This document shows positions 23,263-32,600 of a stretch of DNA of 64,000 nucleotides, one piece after another (position 1 is the first letter of the stretch; each line of letters begins with the position of its first letter). Made by a program: the position numbers and the translations under genes. This DNA is from Siphonodentalium dalli. Its lineage: Eukaryota; Mollusca; Scaphopoda; Gadilida; Siphonodentaliidae. The notes under the pieces were generated by a model, which was not told where the DNA came from, searched no databases, and saw only the letters and a program-made list of their open reading frames with translations. The stretch covers positions 215,182,151-215,246,150 of the forward strand of contig CP136065.1 of the NCBI GenBank assembly GCA_032622095.1. Direction: 5' to 3'.

Positions 23263-23769
23263 GGTCAGCCTGTAATACTCAAACGGATATTTGTGTGAGG
23301 TTTGAGAACAAATGACACAGTCAGTATACACAATGGTTAATTTTCCAATTTATCGGTATCGCTTGAGGGTCGTCAGATCGGCCCAATACGAAAATGGAAT
23401 TTACAACTAATTATATAGATGGATTGGTTGACGAACAGTTAAACACAAGATAAGTCGGGGTGATTTATTTCAATCATCAAAACGTATGACTGAATGTCGG
23501 GATTTATAGTCCCTATTCAACGCTTGCTATAATCATTCTGATGATTATACAACTATAATACCCTGGACATCGTTATGCAACAATTAATATTTGAAATATA
23601 TGAAATGCATAAATGTCTATATACATGCAAATGATTCTGATATCCGCGCAACAATAATTACGGAGGAAATTCGGAATACATTAATATACGATACATAATT
23701 AATACTAATCCAAATCCGCCACAGATGTGGTCAGCCTCTGACGGCTATAATTGGATATACATGTAGGCG

Positions 23770-24012
23770 TTACTGAGTGTTGTCCCGGAATAGCGCAGAC
23801 GGCTTTGGTGCATCCGTCTCCATTGTTTCGTCTATGGGCTCTTTGAACACGGCATTCGGGATATCCTCAGGTCGCTGGTCTAACTGCTTATTATACATAA
23901 TGGCTAACCTTGGCAACTGATGTTTAACAAATTTCCACCAGAATCGGTGGGTCAAGATAATGAAAATTACTACTGTAACTACGTTACTAGGGCAAAATAC
24001 CACCCTGGCCAT
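23770..24012 (-). CDS. Small ORF with one membrane segment, possible env remnant
   Basis: 80 residues starting at an ATG. A hydrophobic stretch near residues 9-21 (VVTVVIFIILTHRFWW) is followed by a hydrophilic tail with acidic residues. It lies between pol and the accessory frame in the same orientation. A short membrane anchor with a tail is what the end of an envelope-like protein would look like, but nothing upstream (24,013-24,432) is open, so this could be a remnant or chance. Not recognised. Confidence 0.3.
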   Translation of the reverse strand: MARVVFCPSNVVTVVIFIILTHRFWWKFVKHQLPRLAIMYNKQLDQRPEDIPNAVFKEPIDETMETDAPKPSALFRDNTQ

Positions 24013-24432
24013 CTCTACCAGTCATTGGGGTAATACTTTTTCGTTCACTAAGTCAGTCGTGAGCATATTTTCGATCGTGTTTATTTGAGCGGGGTGCGCT
24101 TAAACGTAGTAACCCTAAGGGTGGCGGTGTGCACGTCGGCGCGGTGCTCGTTATCTCTCGGCGCGTGATTGTTGAATTGCTACGCGCAAGTGTCGGGTTT
24201 CATGGGGACGCGTGACCTGTGATCGATAGGGGCACGACTACTTATTCCGACTTGGTTGGGCCACTGGGTTAAATATTACGGAGCCAGGTTAGGTTTGCCA
24301 ATAAGCCAGTTAAGGGTAGGGTCGCATTTCTTCTGTAATGGACCCCAGGTCACTGTTTCGAGCACTCTATTATTATCGCTGATAGCAGGGCTTGAAACGA
24401 CGGTTTGCCTATTAAGTTGCTGCTCGCTCCAT

Positions 24433-26012
24433 TCATGAGCTGCTTACACTTGCGAGGGCCGGTACGGGCCTACATTCACGAGGGGTTTGTTCAATGGCGG
24501 CCACTTCCATTAACTCATCCTCTGAGCTGTCATCACTCGTAAACATCTTTGTTACTTTGCGCCCGTGTCGACGAGGCGCTGGAGCGCGTCGTGCCTTGGC
24601 ACTCGGCTCTGGTCTCTCGTCCATGGGCGAGTCAGGGTTTTGTAGCGGCTCTGAGCGCGCGAGTCGCGTTTTCCTACGCTGTAAGCGCATCTTAAGCTCG
24701 CTTAAAGGGACATCTTCGTCATCGGAGTCCGAACATTGTCTCCGATATCGAGCGATTACAGCATCTGGTAATGGTTCTGTTTCATCGCCAGAAGACCCAC
24801 CCACAGGGTTAGGGGCAGGAACGTCGCTATCTTCGTCTTCGGGGGGAACAACATACGCTTGAGCACGCTTGTTGTTGTCAATTTTGGGGATTTCCCATTC
24901 AAGGTTGGCCTTGCGCATGTGTTCAGCGTGGGATTGTGTGACTTTCCCAGTTAATTGATTCCTTAACTCGAAAGTAACGGGCGTTATTTGCTTGGTTATG
25001 CGGAAGTAGGGTTTCCATTTGCTTTCAAGTTTGCTTTTTCGTAAATGATTCTTCACATAGACGGCCTCGCCAATCTCGAATTTGGTGTCTGTGGCCTTTT
25101 TGTTAAATTTCGCTGCTTGTTGGCGTTTCGCCTGTTTCAGGTGTTTGTGCACCAGCGTAAGTGATTTAGGCTGTTGCTGTAATGTTATTTGACAATAACC
25201 TTTCCCAGCACGATTGCGTCTTCGTCCATACGTGAGTGATTTTCCAACTACACTGCCGCGCCGTAGATAAACGGTTTTATTAGTGTTGTTCACAAGTAGC
25301 AATGGGACTTGATGTCTTTTACCTAGTTCCGAAATCGACTTCCTTACCTCCAAACCGGGTTTTGATGCTAGGTAACCTTTCTCGATTTGGGCCACCTCTA
25401 CTAATGTCGACTTGTGAAGAGAAGCTAAGTTTTTTGATTTTCCCATACATAAAGTTGAGGTTTGGGGCTTTAAGCTAACCTTGCTGGTCAATCTCAGCAG
25501 GGAAGCTATGTGCGCGTCCGATTCCAAGGGGACGTACACTTCACTGACCTTGAGGCATCCCAGGTCATAATATAGTCTGACCCCCCGAGAGGTCAACCAA
25601 TCCCTCCCCAAGATCATATTCCGGGTCATATCATTCGCCACATAAAATTTATGGGTTAATTTTAGTTTCGCCATTCTGAAGGTCAGTTCCACGCTACCAA
25701 GTACGCCCAGTGACTTCCCATTCACGGAGCTAAGGTTGATGTGTTCCCTAGTTAGTTTTGATCGGAACTGTAATGCGTCATAGACGCGTTTGTGAATCAA
25801 TGATACTTCCGCTCCACTATCCACTAATGAGCGATATTTATTTTTACCTATTCTAACTAAACACGAGCTGGGGTTCCCCACAATGTTGATACTAAATTTC
25901 CTCTCATGTGTGGCCCCAATGAGAGGATTCCTTAGTTTTTTTCGTATGTGGGCGGGGTCATTAGTCGTGGTGGTTCGTTTAATGTCGGATATCTCCGGTT
26001 GTGACGCGGTGT
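24433..26012 (-). CDS. pol remnant: aspartic protease fused to integrase C-terminal region
   Basis: The pol frame is open from about 26,012 and has no ATG before protease; entry is expected by -1 frameshift at 25,935. Counting residues from the GTG at 25,881: DSGA at 21-24 is the catalytic motif of a retropepsin, and ILGRDWL at 90-96 is the C-terminal signature, so protease spans about 1-110. A linker follows (PLLLVNNTNKTVYL at 193-206). Then, with no RT or RNase H, residues about 240-340 match the end of integrase: an HKHLKQAKRQQ helix, FEIGEAVYVKNHL, KWKPYFRI and HAEHMRKA. The last 140 residues are charged and low-complexity. Full Ty3/Gypsy pol proteins exceed 1,000 residues. The deletion joint is around 25,160-25,240 and keeps the frame. 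This makes a 482-residue fusion unlike a simple decayed copy. Confidence 0.8.
25900..25941 (-). promoter_or_regulatory. -1 ribosomal frameshift signal at the gag-pol junction
   Basis: In the gag frame the codons GAA AAA AAC TAA contain the slippery heptamer A AAA AAC (25,941-25,935) just before the stop. An 8-nt spacer follows, then a perfect 8-bp stem (CCTCTCAT pairing with ATGAGAGG, loop of 11, 25,926-25,900). Slipping back one base enters the pol frame, which is open there. Heptamer, spacing and stem all match known -1 signals; activity is inferred. Confidence 0.75.
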
Positions 26013-27015
26013 ATCATGGGATAGGTCACGTGATCGGTTCGGCTGATCTCGGCGGATTCCCCTAGGTGGCGTTACTGGCACGTTCCATTGCTTTTGCTTC
26101 GAATCTCCGGATTTAGAGGGGCAATTTCTAGCCCAGTGATTACCTTCGCAAACCCAGCAAGATACGTGCCTTCAATTTTCGGTCTTAAAGGGGCAGTCGC
26201 GAGCGAAATGGTCACCTTGACACGTCCAACATTCGACTGTTCGTGGTTTAACCACCGCTTCGACATGCACCTGTCTCGGGCGTGATCGGTGTTCTCGGGT
26301 CGTGTGGTTGTCGCGTGCGCATATATCGCAGGTTGCCCTCGCGCGTTTGTTTCTGAAACTATCGATTTCCATTGCTTCCGGTTCGTTTTCGTTGTAATTT
26401 TCGCGGCCCGTTCGTAGGTTGAATACCCGTCGGATCCCCATTTCCCGCATGGCGATGTCGGCTGCCAATTTTAGTGTCTTCGGCGCATCTCTGATCAACT
26501 TCATTTTCAAACTGTCGCTTCTTAAAGCGTCAATATAAAACCCTACGAGTTGGCCTTCAACCGCTGTTGATCCCACCAGGTTGCTCTCGGTATGCCACCG
26601 TCGCGATCTCCAAAATTCGTTCGGCAAGCACATGTAAATTTTCGTTTTGTTTTTGCTTGATTTTTCTTAGCATCGAAAAGGCGAATTAAACGTCATTTAT
26701 CTCGGCAAATCGACTAGATAATTCGGTTTTTGTGTCTTGCCACGTGGCGTTAGGATTCGTGGCCAAATATCTTTGTAAAAAATCTGATACGGGGCCCGTC
26801 GCGCTCTGGAATGCCATATAGGGCTTCTTTGCTTCGTTAGCGCCGGTTAGGATCGCGCATTTTTCTATCGACTTGACCCACCCGTGGTATTTCGTGGGGT
26901 CCCCGTCAAATGACGTCACTACCTGTGTCACCGTAGTCATGGCCATTGCAGCAATTTGAGAATTGATAGACTCTGTTAATGGGGCGAGAACACCAATTGA
27001 TTGTTGGGTAGCCAT
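25935..27015 (-). pseudogene. gag with zinc knuckles, two in-frame stops and a frameshift
   Basis: The ATG at 27,015 is the first in the frame (the codon at 27,030 is TTG). The N-part (SFDGDPTKYHGW, then SIEKCAIL, then LQRYL) resembles Ty3/Gypsy capsid proteins. A TAA stops the frame near 26,686, but homology-like sequence continues (LHVLAERILEIA), then a shift of one base near 26,585 leads to GQLVGFYIDAL and the rest. Two CCHC knuckles follow: CWTCQGDHFARDC near 26,215 and CWVCEGNHWARNC near 26,130, separated by an in-frame TGA at about 26,172. A degenerate CDICARDNHTTREH lies before them. The frame ends at the TAA beside the frameshift signal. Capsid is thus broken while pol is open. Confidence 0.75.
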
Positions 27016-27123
27016 TATGATAATAAACAATTAGACTCACGTTTTGCGAATTTTCCCACACTGTTTCTGTTCACACTGTTCCTCTTCTGGTTTCACGTTG
27101 TGTCTGCGATTAGCGTTCAGATC

Positions 27124-27141
27124 CTGGCTCGAAGGCACCAG
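27124..27141 (-). promoter_or_regulatory. Possible tRNA primer-binding site
   Basis: On the minus strand, about ten bases after the 5' LTR, TGGTGCCTTCGAGCCAGG begins with TGG, as sites complementary to a tRNA 3' CCA end do. The gap from the LTR is longer than usual and the tRNA was not identified. Confidence 0.35.
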
Positions 27142-27151
27142 TTAAGAGATA

Positions 27152-27800
27152 TGTGCCAATACGGGTACATATAACTCTTAAGGCTATCAGAACGGTTTGA
27201 TTATTTATATACAACAAAGTCAATAATGTTCAATCATCGGCATCTGGGTTTCTCTTCCTGTCGTCTGCTTGGTTTAGGGTCTTCTTCCGTCTTCATAGGT
27301 TGGTTGTGTCTGCTCGTCTTCTACTCGGTTGACTTCCGGTTGAGTTCGTCTTCCTGTCGTCTGCTCTTCTTCTTCCGTCGGCGCATCAGTGGGACGTTGT
27401 TAGAACCACAAGAGTCATAATGTTACCTTGTGGTTACGTCCATACTTTCGGCTGTTTTGTCCTAGCGTCCGAGGCTGCTTGGTACTCGCTGTGTGGTCAG
27501 GTAGAACTGCTTGTGGGTGTCGGCTTCCTTCTTACTAAATACAGAGGCCGCTAATGACGGCCATGTGTATCTTCACGGCGCGTCCGTTCCAGACGTACTT
27601 AGGGTAATTGAGTTATCGTCATCTCCCCATGGGTCCTATTAACTCTTCTGGTTTCGGTATCTTTTCTAGGCGAGACATCTGTTCTTGCTAATCCTCAAGA
27701 CCGTTCTGTTTACTCCACAAATCATTTCCCTATGTATGTGTCGGGGATGATTATTGCATTCCCGGGTTGAAAGTTATGTCCCTGGGGTTGTCTTGGCACA
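27152..27800 (-). repeat. LTR (5' LTR of the minus-strand element)
   Basis: TGTGCC...GGCACA, 649 bp, followed by the second TTTA (27,801-27,804). Transcription of the element should start here toward lower coordinates. Confidence 0.9.
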
Positions 27801-28289
27801 TTTAATCGAAACTATATAACACGATGTTAAACTTAAACACGTCTTCATACCACAACGTCACCAAATAGACACCCTGACAGATCGAACCAGGGAATACATA
27901 CCGAACTGATGTAAGACATGCGCATTGTTCACAACAATATATATGGTAAAACGAATGCGTAATCATCGAAAGATATCAGAAATAATTTTCTTTTAAGTAT
28001 TGGTTGGAAGATAATTATAGAACAGTTTACAATGACTCACCTCTTCACAGATCTATGATGGCTGTGAAAGACCAATCGGTATATTATACTCTTTAACACT
28101 GGCCAATCGGGATATTATAGTAATATAGATCGATCGGTGATTCACTCATGCAGTCCCAGACCGATACGTGTACATGTAGCTGATTTTTTGTTTATATAGG
28201 GGCCCATACTAGTAATCACATGATATGGATTAAATGTGTGTGTTTGTGTCAGAGCTTTTGTACAAAATTACAAATATATGATATCCTCA
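27801..28289. other. No recognisable feature
   Basis: AT-rich flank. A short internal echo at 28,065-28,130 (CCAATCGG(T/G)ATATTATA). Confidence 0.35.
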
Positions 28290-28650
28290 TACTTTTTCGC
28301 TTCTTCGGTTGTCTCGGTTCCTTCGCGGCAAAGCAAGCAAAATTATCCAAATTAGTTTTTTCAATTTCTTCGGTTCCTTCGTGCGACATTTTGTTGTATT
28401 TTTCTGCTTTCGGTGGTTCCTTCACTTGCTTCTCAAAGTTTTTCTTGGTTCTTGTTGGGTTTAGGCAGTTTCTTCGCTTGTTTCGGATACTTCGGGAAGC
28501 ATGCGAAAGCGAAAAACCAATTGAAGTAACAATTTACAATGATGTTTTTTCGCTTTTGCTGTTTTATTTTTTCGCTTGCATCGTTTTATTTTTTTCGCTT
28601 CCTTCCCCGCGAAGGAATCGCAGCAAGCGAAACAACCAAACGAAGGAAGC
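28290..28650. repeat. TTCGCTT / CCTTCGG-rich region with inverted ends
   Basis: Dense in TTCGCTT, TTCGGTT and CCTTCG words. The left end (TCGGTTCCTTCGCGGCAAAG) and right end (CCGCGAAGGAATCG, 28,606-28,619) are partly inverted copies, so the strand may fold back. Frames open across it read as Phe/Arg/Leu-rich low complexity and are not called. Confidence 0.4.
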
Positions 28651-29466
28651 AAAAACAAAGTATGTGGCAGAAACAGGATACCATTATAAATACAACAAAT
28701 TTATATAATTGGAACTGCCACTGGTGACACTGAAAATTTAATTTAGAAAGTTAAAAAAAAATCAACAGATCCAGGGGAGAGTCGGAAAAAATTGCAGGCA
28801 CGTATGCTGATTTTTGACTTTTGACACTTGTTGGGACCCACCCACCCCCGCGTCCACATTGTTTTCCATTTTCGGCAGTTTTTTTCCCGACCATTTTTGG
28901 ACACCCACCCCCTTTGGTCGCAAGTGAAATGTCAAACGAAGAGAGGAATTAGTAATATCTATCGACCATCAACCTCCAACCTGTGTGGGGCAACGATTGT
29001 GCGATACCTTCATCATCGATTTCCCACAAAATTGGCCGATTAGAGATAGACCCTTTTTTGTTTTGCACACGACGATATATCGGATACATATCAAGATACA
29101 TCTGTTTTGATGATAAGAATAATAATTTGAATTGAATTTCCTGACAGATTTTGCTGATACATGTATTTTGTTAATTTATAAATTTCACTCACATGCATAT
29201 GTGAGCGCATTCCGGAATCTATTTGAAATTGCATCGTATGTGAGGTATAATGTATAGCATATGATACATTTTCGTAGCAAGCATACTTGGATAATCTGTC
29301 AGATTCGATTGGATTGCCTTAAAGCTATTTTGCAATGTAAAGACATAATAGGTGACTTCAGGTGCCGAAACATCCTGGCCACGATGCATCCTGCACCTCT
29401 TCCGATACAGCACAATATGTATTAGAGAATTAACCTTTCTGATATTAGATTTTGTTTTTATTTCAG
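28651..29466. other. Upstream of the first recognised exon; no signal-peptide exon seen
   Basis: No frame here combines an ATG, a hydrophobic stretch and a GT donor in the phase needed (one base carried into 29,467). The first exon therefore probably lies further upstream or outside the window. Confidence 0.4.
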
Positions 29467-29682
29467 ATAACATAGCTTACGGGAGAAGTGGTGAAAATCA
29501 AACTGGCATCTCGTCTGAGTATGTGTCAGGATTATGGGAGAAGGAAAACGGGGTCGATGGTGTCAAACAGGAGCATCCAACGGGTGTTCATACGGTGGAA
29601 TACCCAGGTGAAGATAACCCATACTGGTGGGTCGATATTGGTGCCACACTCCCTATACGCCGGATAATATTTTACAATCGAG
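29467..29682 (+). CDS. Exon: first half of the fucolectin-type domain
   Basis: 216 bp, phase 1 at both ends; acceptor TTTATTTCAG, donor GTCAGT. The product has NIAYGRSGENQ, ENGVDG, and NPYWWVDIGATLPIRR with IIFYNR, the usual order of this lectin fold (a loop with ENGVDG-like DG, then the WW-VD strand). A His (in TGVHTVE) precedes Arg residues about 30 and 38 positions later, spaced roughly like the His-Arg-Arg sugar-binding set of eel fucolectin, but not identical. The upstream TAA-free read-through into the intron (VFIS before DNIA) shows only that the frame is open, not coding. Confidence 0.88.
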
Positions 29683-32600
29683 GTCAGTTCTTATTTTATA
29701 TATAATATATATAATATGTGTGTGTGTGTGCGTGTGTAACTAAATAGGACACACAAAGATAAGACCATGATGGGATAGTCACTACTCCACACGTCGGCTT
29801 CCCAACTGTAGTATTGAACGGCGTATGCAGAAGGTATTTCCGTGTTTTACGAAGTTCGTGGACTGAGCGTTAAAACTCCTAACATTTTGGTACCCATTCA
29901 ACTACTCTCAATAATCAACTTAGATTTCACACCGACTCTCAGTCTCGGTGTCGAGAAATAGAACTCAAAACAAGAAATTAAATTAATTGAGGAAAAACAC
30001 CCACTGTCCTGAGTGGTATTGATAGGCTATCGGAGGGTCATCATGAATGGCAGTATAAATGTCAATTCAACTGAAGAATTAGTATATTTACCCCAGATGT
30101 ATACTATAATGATAGTATGAATGCGATACCATCCACAACACACAGTGTGAGCTGAACATTTGTTTACATAGAGCACGTAAATAGTAAGCGATAAGCAATT
30201 TTACACCGTGGCGATTTATTAAGAGCGTGATTCACGGTTATCCATTCAACACCGAAATTTAGAGAGGCGAGGATGAGCAAATGATAAAAAGATTTATGTC
30301 GTAAACAGCTTGGTGGCGTTTTTAATCAAAGTTTAGTTAGCGGGGGGGGGGGATTCATCGGTTCTTATTGCATAGTATTTCCGTAATGTTTTGTTTGCAT
30401 AACACAAATTACTAGTATTAACATCACAGTAACATGACAATAACATGTAATTTGTGCGATATTAATGATTGGAATAAGATCAGAATTTGTCTATAAATTT
30501 ATATTATTTATGTTTATGGCAGTTTTGACGGATGTGACTATTTTAACAGCAATACCCACTGCCAACACTTACTAGTACCGTATAATTAATATCAGAAGGT
30601 GGTACCATGCACATCTTAATGATATTAAATTATTATTAATAGTAGCTAAAATATTTATAGTGTTAGAATTATAAGTGGTTCACTGGGTCCCTGTTATGTT
30701 GATATATGCCCTTTATCGTTTACGTAGCTTATTTCTCTGAGTAGCTAACATATTTCCCTGAAAGTGAATTAATTTTATATTTATATCATCACTAACGATC
30801 TTCGTCGGGTTTTTAAAGTCTTTAATTTAAGCTACCTGTATCTTGTCCTCATACACTACTAGTACGGTATTACAGTAAGAAATGATGTGTCATCAATCAT
30901 AACTTATATGAAAAATAATGTGTTTGACTAAATTGTCAAAGTTTAGATTCAAAAAGTTGAATGCCTGGAGTGAATGTATCCACCACGAGGTATTAAGCAG
31001 TCTACCTCTTCGCATGCAAAATAGCAAAACCACATTGAGGATGGGAACGACCCACCATATGGTAGATATTCAACCAGGCTCTGCTTAAGTTAATTTTTTA
31101 AGTTTGAACTAAATTCAACACATTATAACAATATCAGTGTGTTAATTGATGACTGATGTACATATACAGTACAGTACACATAAAATAGTAATAACAATTA
31201 ACATTATGATTTTAAAATTAAACATGTTAGAATATCAAACTTTGACAGTGGTGTGGTATTACCTACCACGAGTACTAATAGTACTAGTCTATCATAACAT
31301 ATGTGCACATGAAATACATGATGTATGGGGAATAAGGACAATAACAATAGTTACAATACAATTATAACACTTCTGTTTAATTGAGCACAATAAGAGCTAA
31401 TTGCGCTTAAGCACAATAAGGAATATTCCCTATTGCGCTTACGCACAATAAGGGAATATCTATTGTGCTTAAGCGCAATAAGGAATTATTTAATTGCGCT
31501 TAAGTTCAATAAGAAATATTCTAACTGCACTTATAAAGCACAATAAGGAATCTCTTAATAAGGAAAATATTTAAGTGTGCGCTAAAGCGCAATAAGGAAT
31601 ATTCTTATTGCGCTTTAGCACAATAAGGTATATTCCTTATTGACAATATTGCGCTTAAGCACATGAACTACCTATAATTCAAGTGGTGTAGTCCATGGTA
31701 CAATGGGTGGAACAAATATAGGATAATTCTATTATTTTCAGAGGGGTGATCTCATGAGGGAGATATTAATTAAGTGCAATAGGGATGTAATTGTGCTTAA
31801 ACGTAATAAGGAATGTCTTATTGCATTTAAGCATAATTTTAATAAGAATATTCCTTATTGCGCAGGAATATCTCATTGTGCTTAAGCGCAATAAAGGTAT
31901 TTCTAATTGTGCTTATGTTATTGCACCTAATCGAAATTGTATATTAAATGTCAACTTGGCTTCCCATAGAGATCATCAACGATGTCTATGGCCAACAGCT
32001 TTGAATACCGGTACTCAATCATGGGCTATTTATCAAGACACGATTTAAGAGGGAGGTCAAGTGACCAATTTTGAATGGGGATTTCCAAGCAAATCTGCGG
32101 AGCAAAAGTTACAAAGTTGCACATACTTCTGAGGGTGACTTGTTGTGGTGTTGGAAAGAACATTTATCTATCTGGGGGGTCCGCTTGGAACTTGTTCCAT
32201 AATAATGTTGGTGTATTTATTTTTGAATTTTATATTGATTTTTCAAATGTAGGTCAACTGGTGTTAACTTAATCCAAAAAATAGTTATCAAAAATATGTT
32301 TATAGCAAAATTGTATAATTTACCAAGCGGACCGGCCAGATAGGCCTGTTGTTTTCAAATTCACATCAAGTCACACTCATAAGTATGTGCAACTATGTAA
32401 CTTTTGCTCTGCAGATTTGCATGGAAATCCCTATTCAACATTATTCACTTGACTCATGAGTATCGGCTTTACGTCACATGCCAGAAATTCACAGCGCAAT
32501 ATTCATAAATGGTTTAATTTTCACGTGACTCAAAAGGCATGCGATGCGAATGTGATCATGTAAATAAACATGCCCGTGATGTAACATGGGGCATAATGGG

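Larger units (their letters stand above)
22074..27800 (-). mobile_element. LTR retrotransposon, Ty3/Gypsy-like, internally deleted
   Basis: Two 649-bp LTRs (22,074-22,722 and 27,152-27,800) begin TGTGCC and end GGCACA. A 4-bp TTTA target duplication flanks the element. Coding sequence is on the minus strand: gag with zinc knuckles, then a -1 frame containing protease fused to the integrase C-terminal region, then two small frames near the 3' LTR. Reverse transcriptase, RNase H and the integrase catalytic core are absent, so it cannot be autonomous. By eye the LTRs differ at about seven positions, suggesting a recent insertion. Assignment to Ty3/Gypsy rests on gag and protease style and the order of domains. 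Confidence 0.85.

Noticed and set aside
22977-23315. 112-codon plus-strand frame
   Set aside because: Antisense of the accessory ORF of the LTR element.
24494-24862. 122-codon plus-strand Ser-rich frame
   Set aside because: Antisense of the charged tail of the LTR element's pol ORF.
28220-28708. 162-codon Phe/Cys-rich frame as a signal-peptide or membrane exon
   Set aside because: It follows the TTCGCTT low-complexity stretch; no donor in the needed phase and no homology-like pattern.
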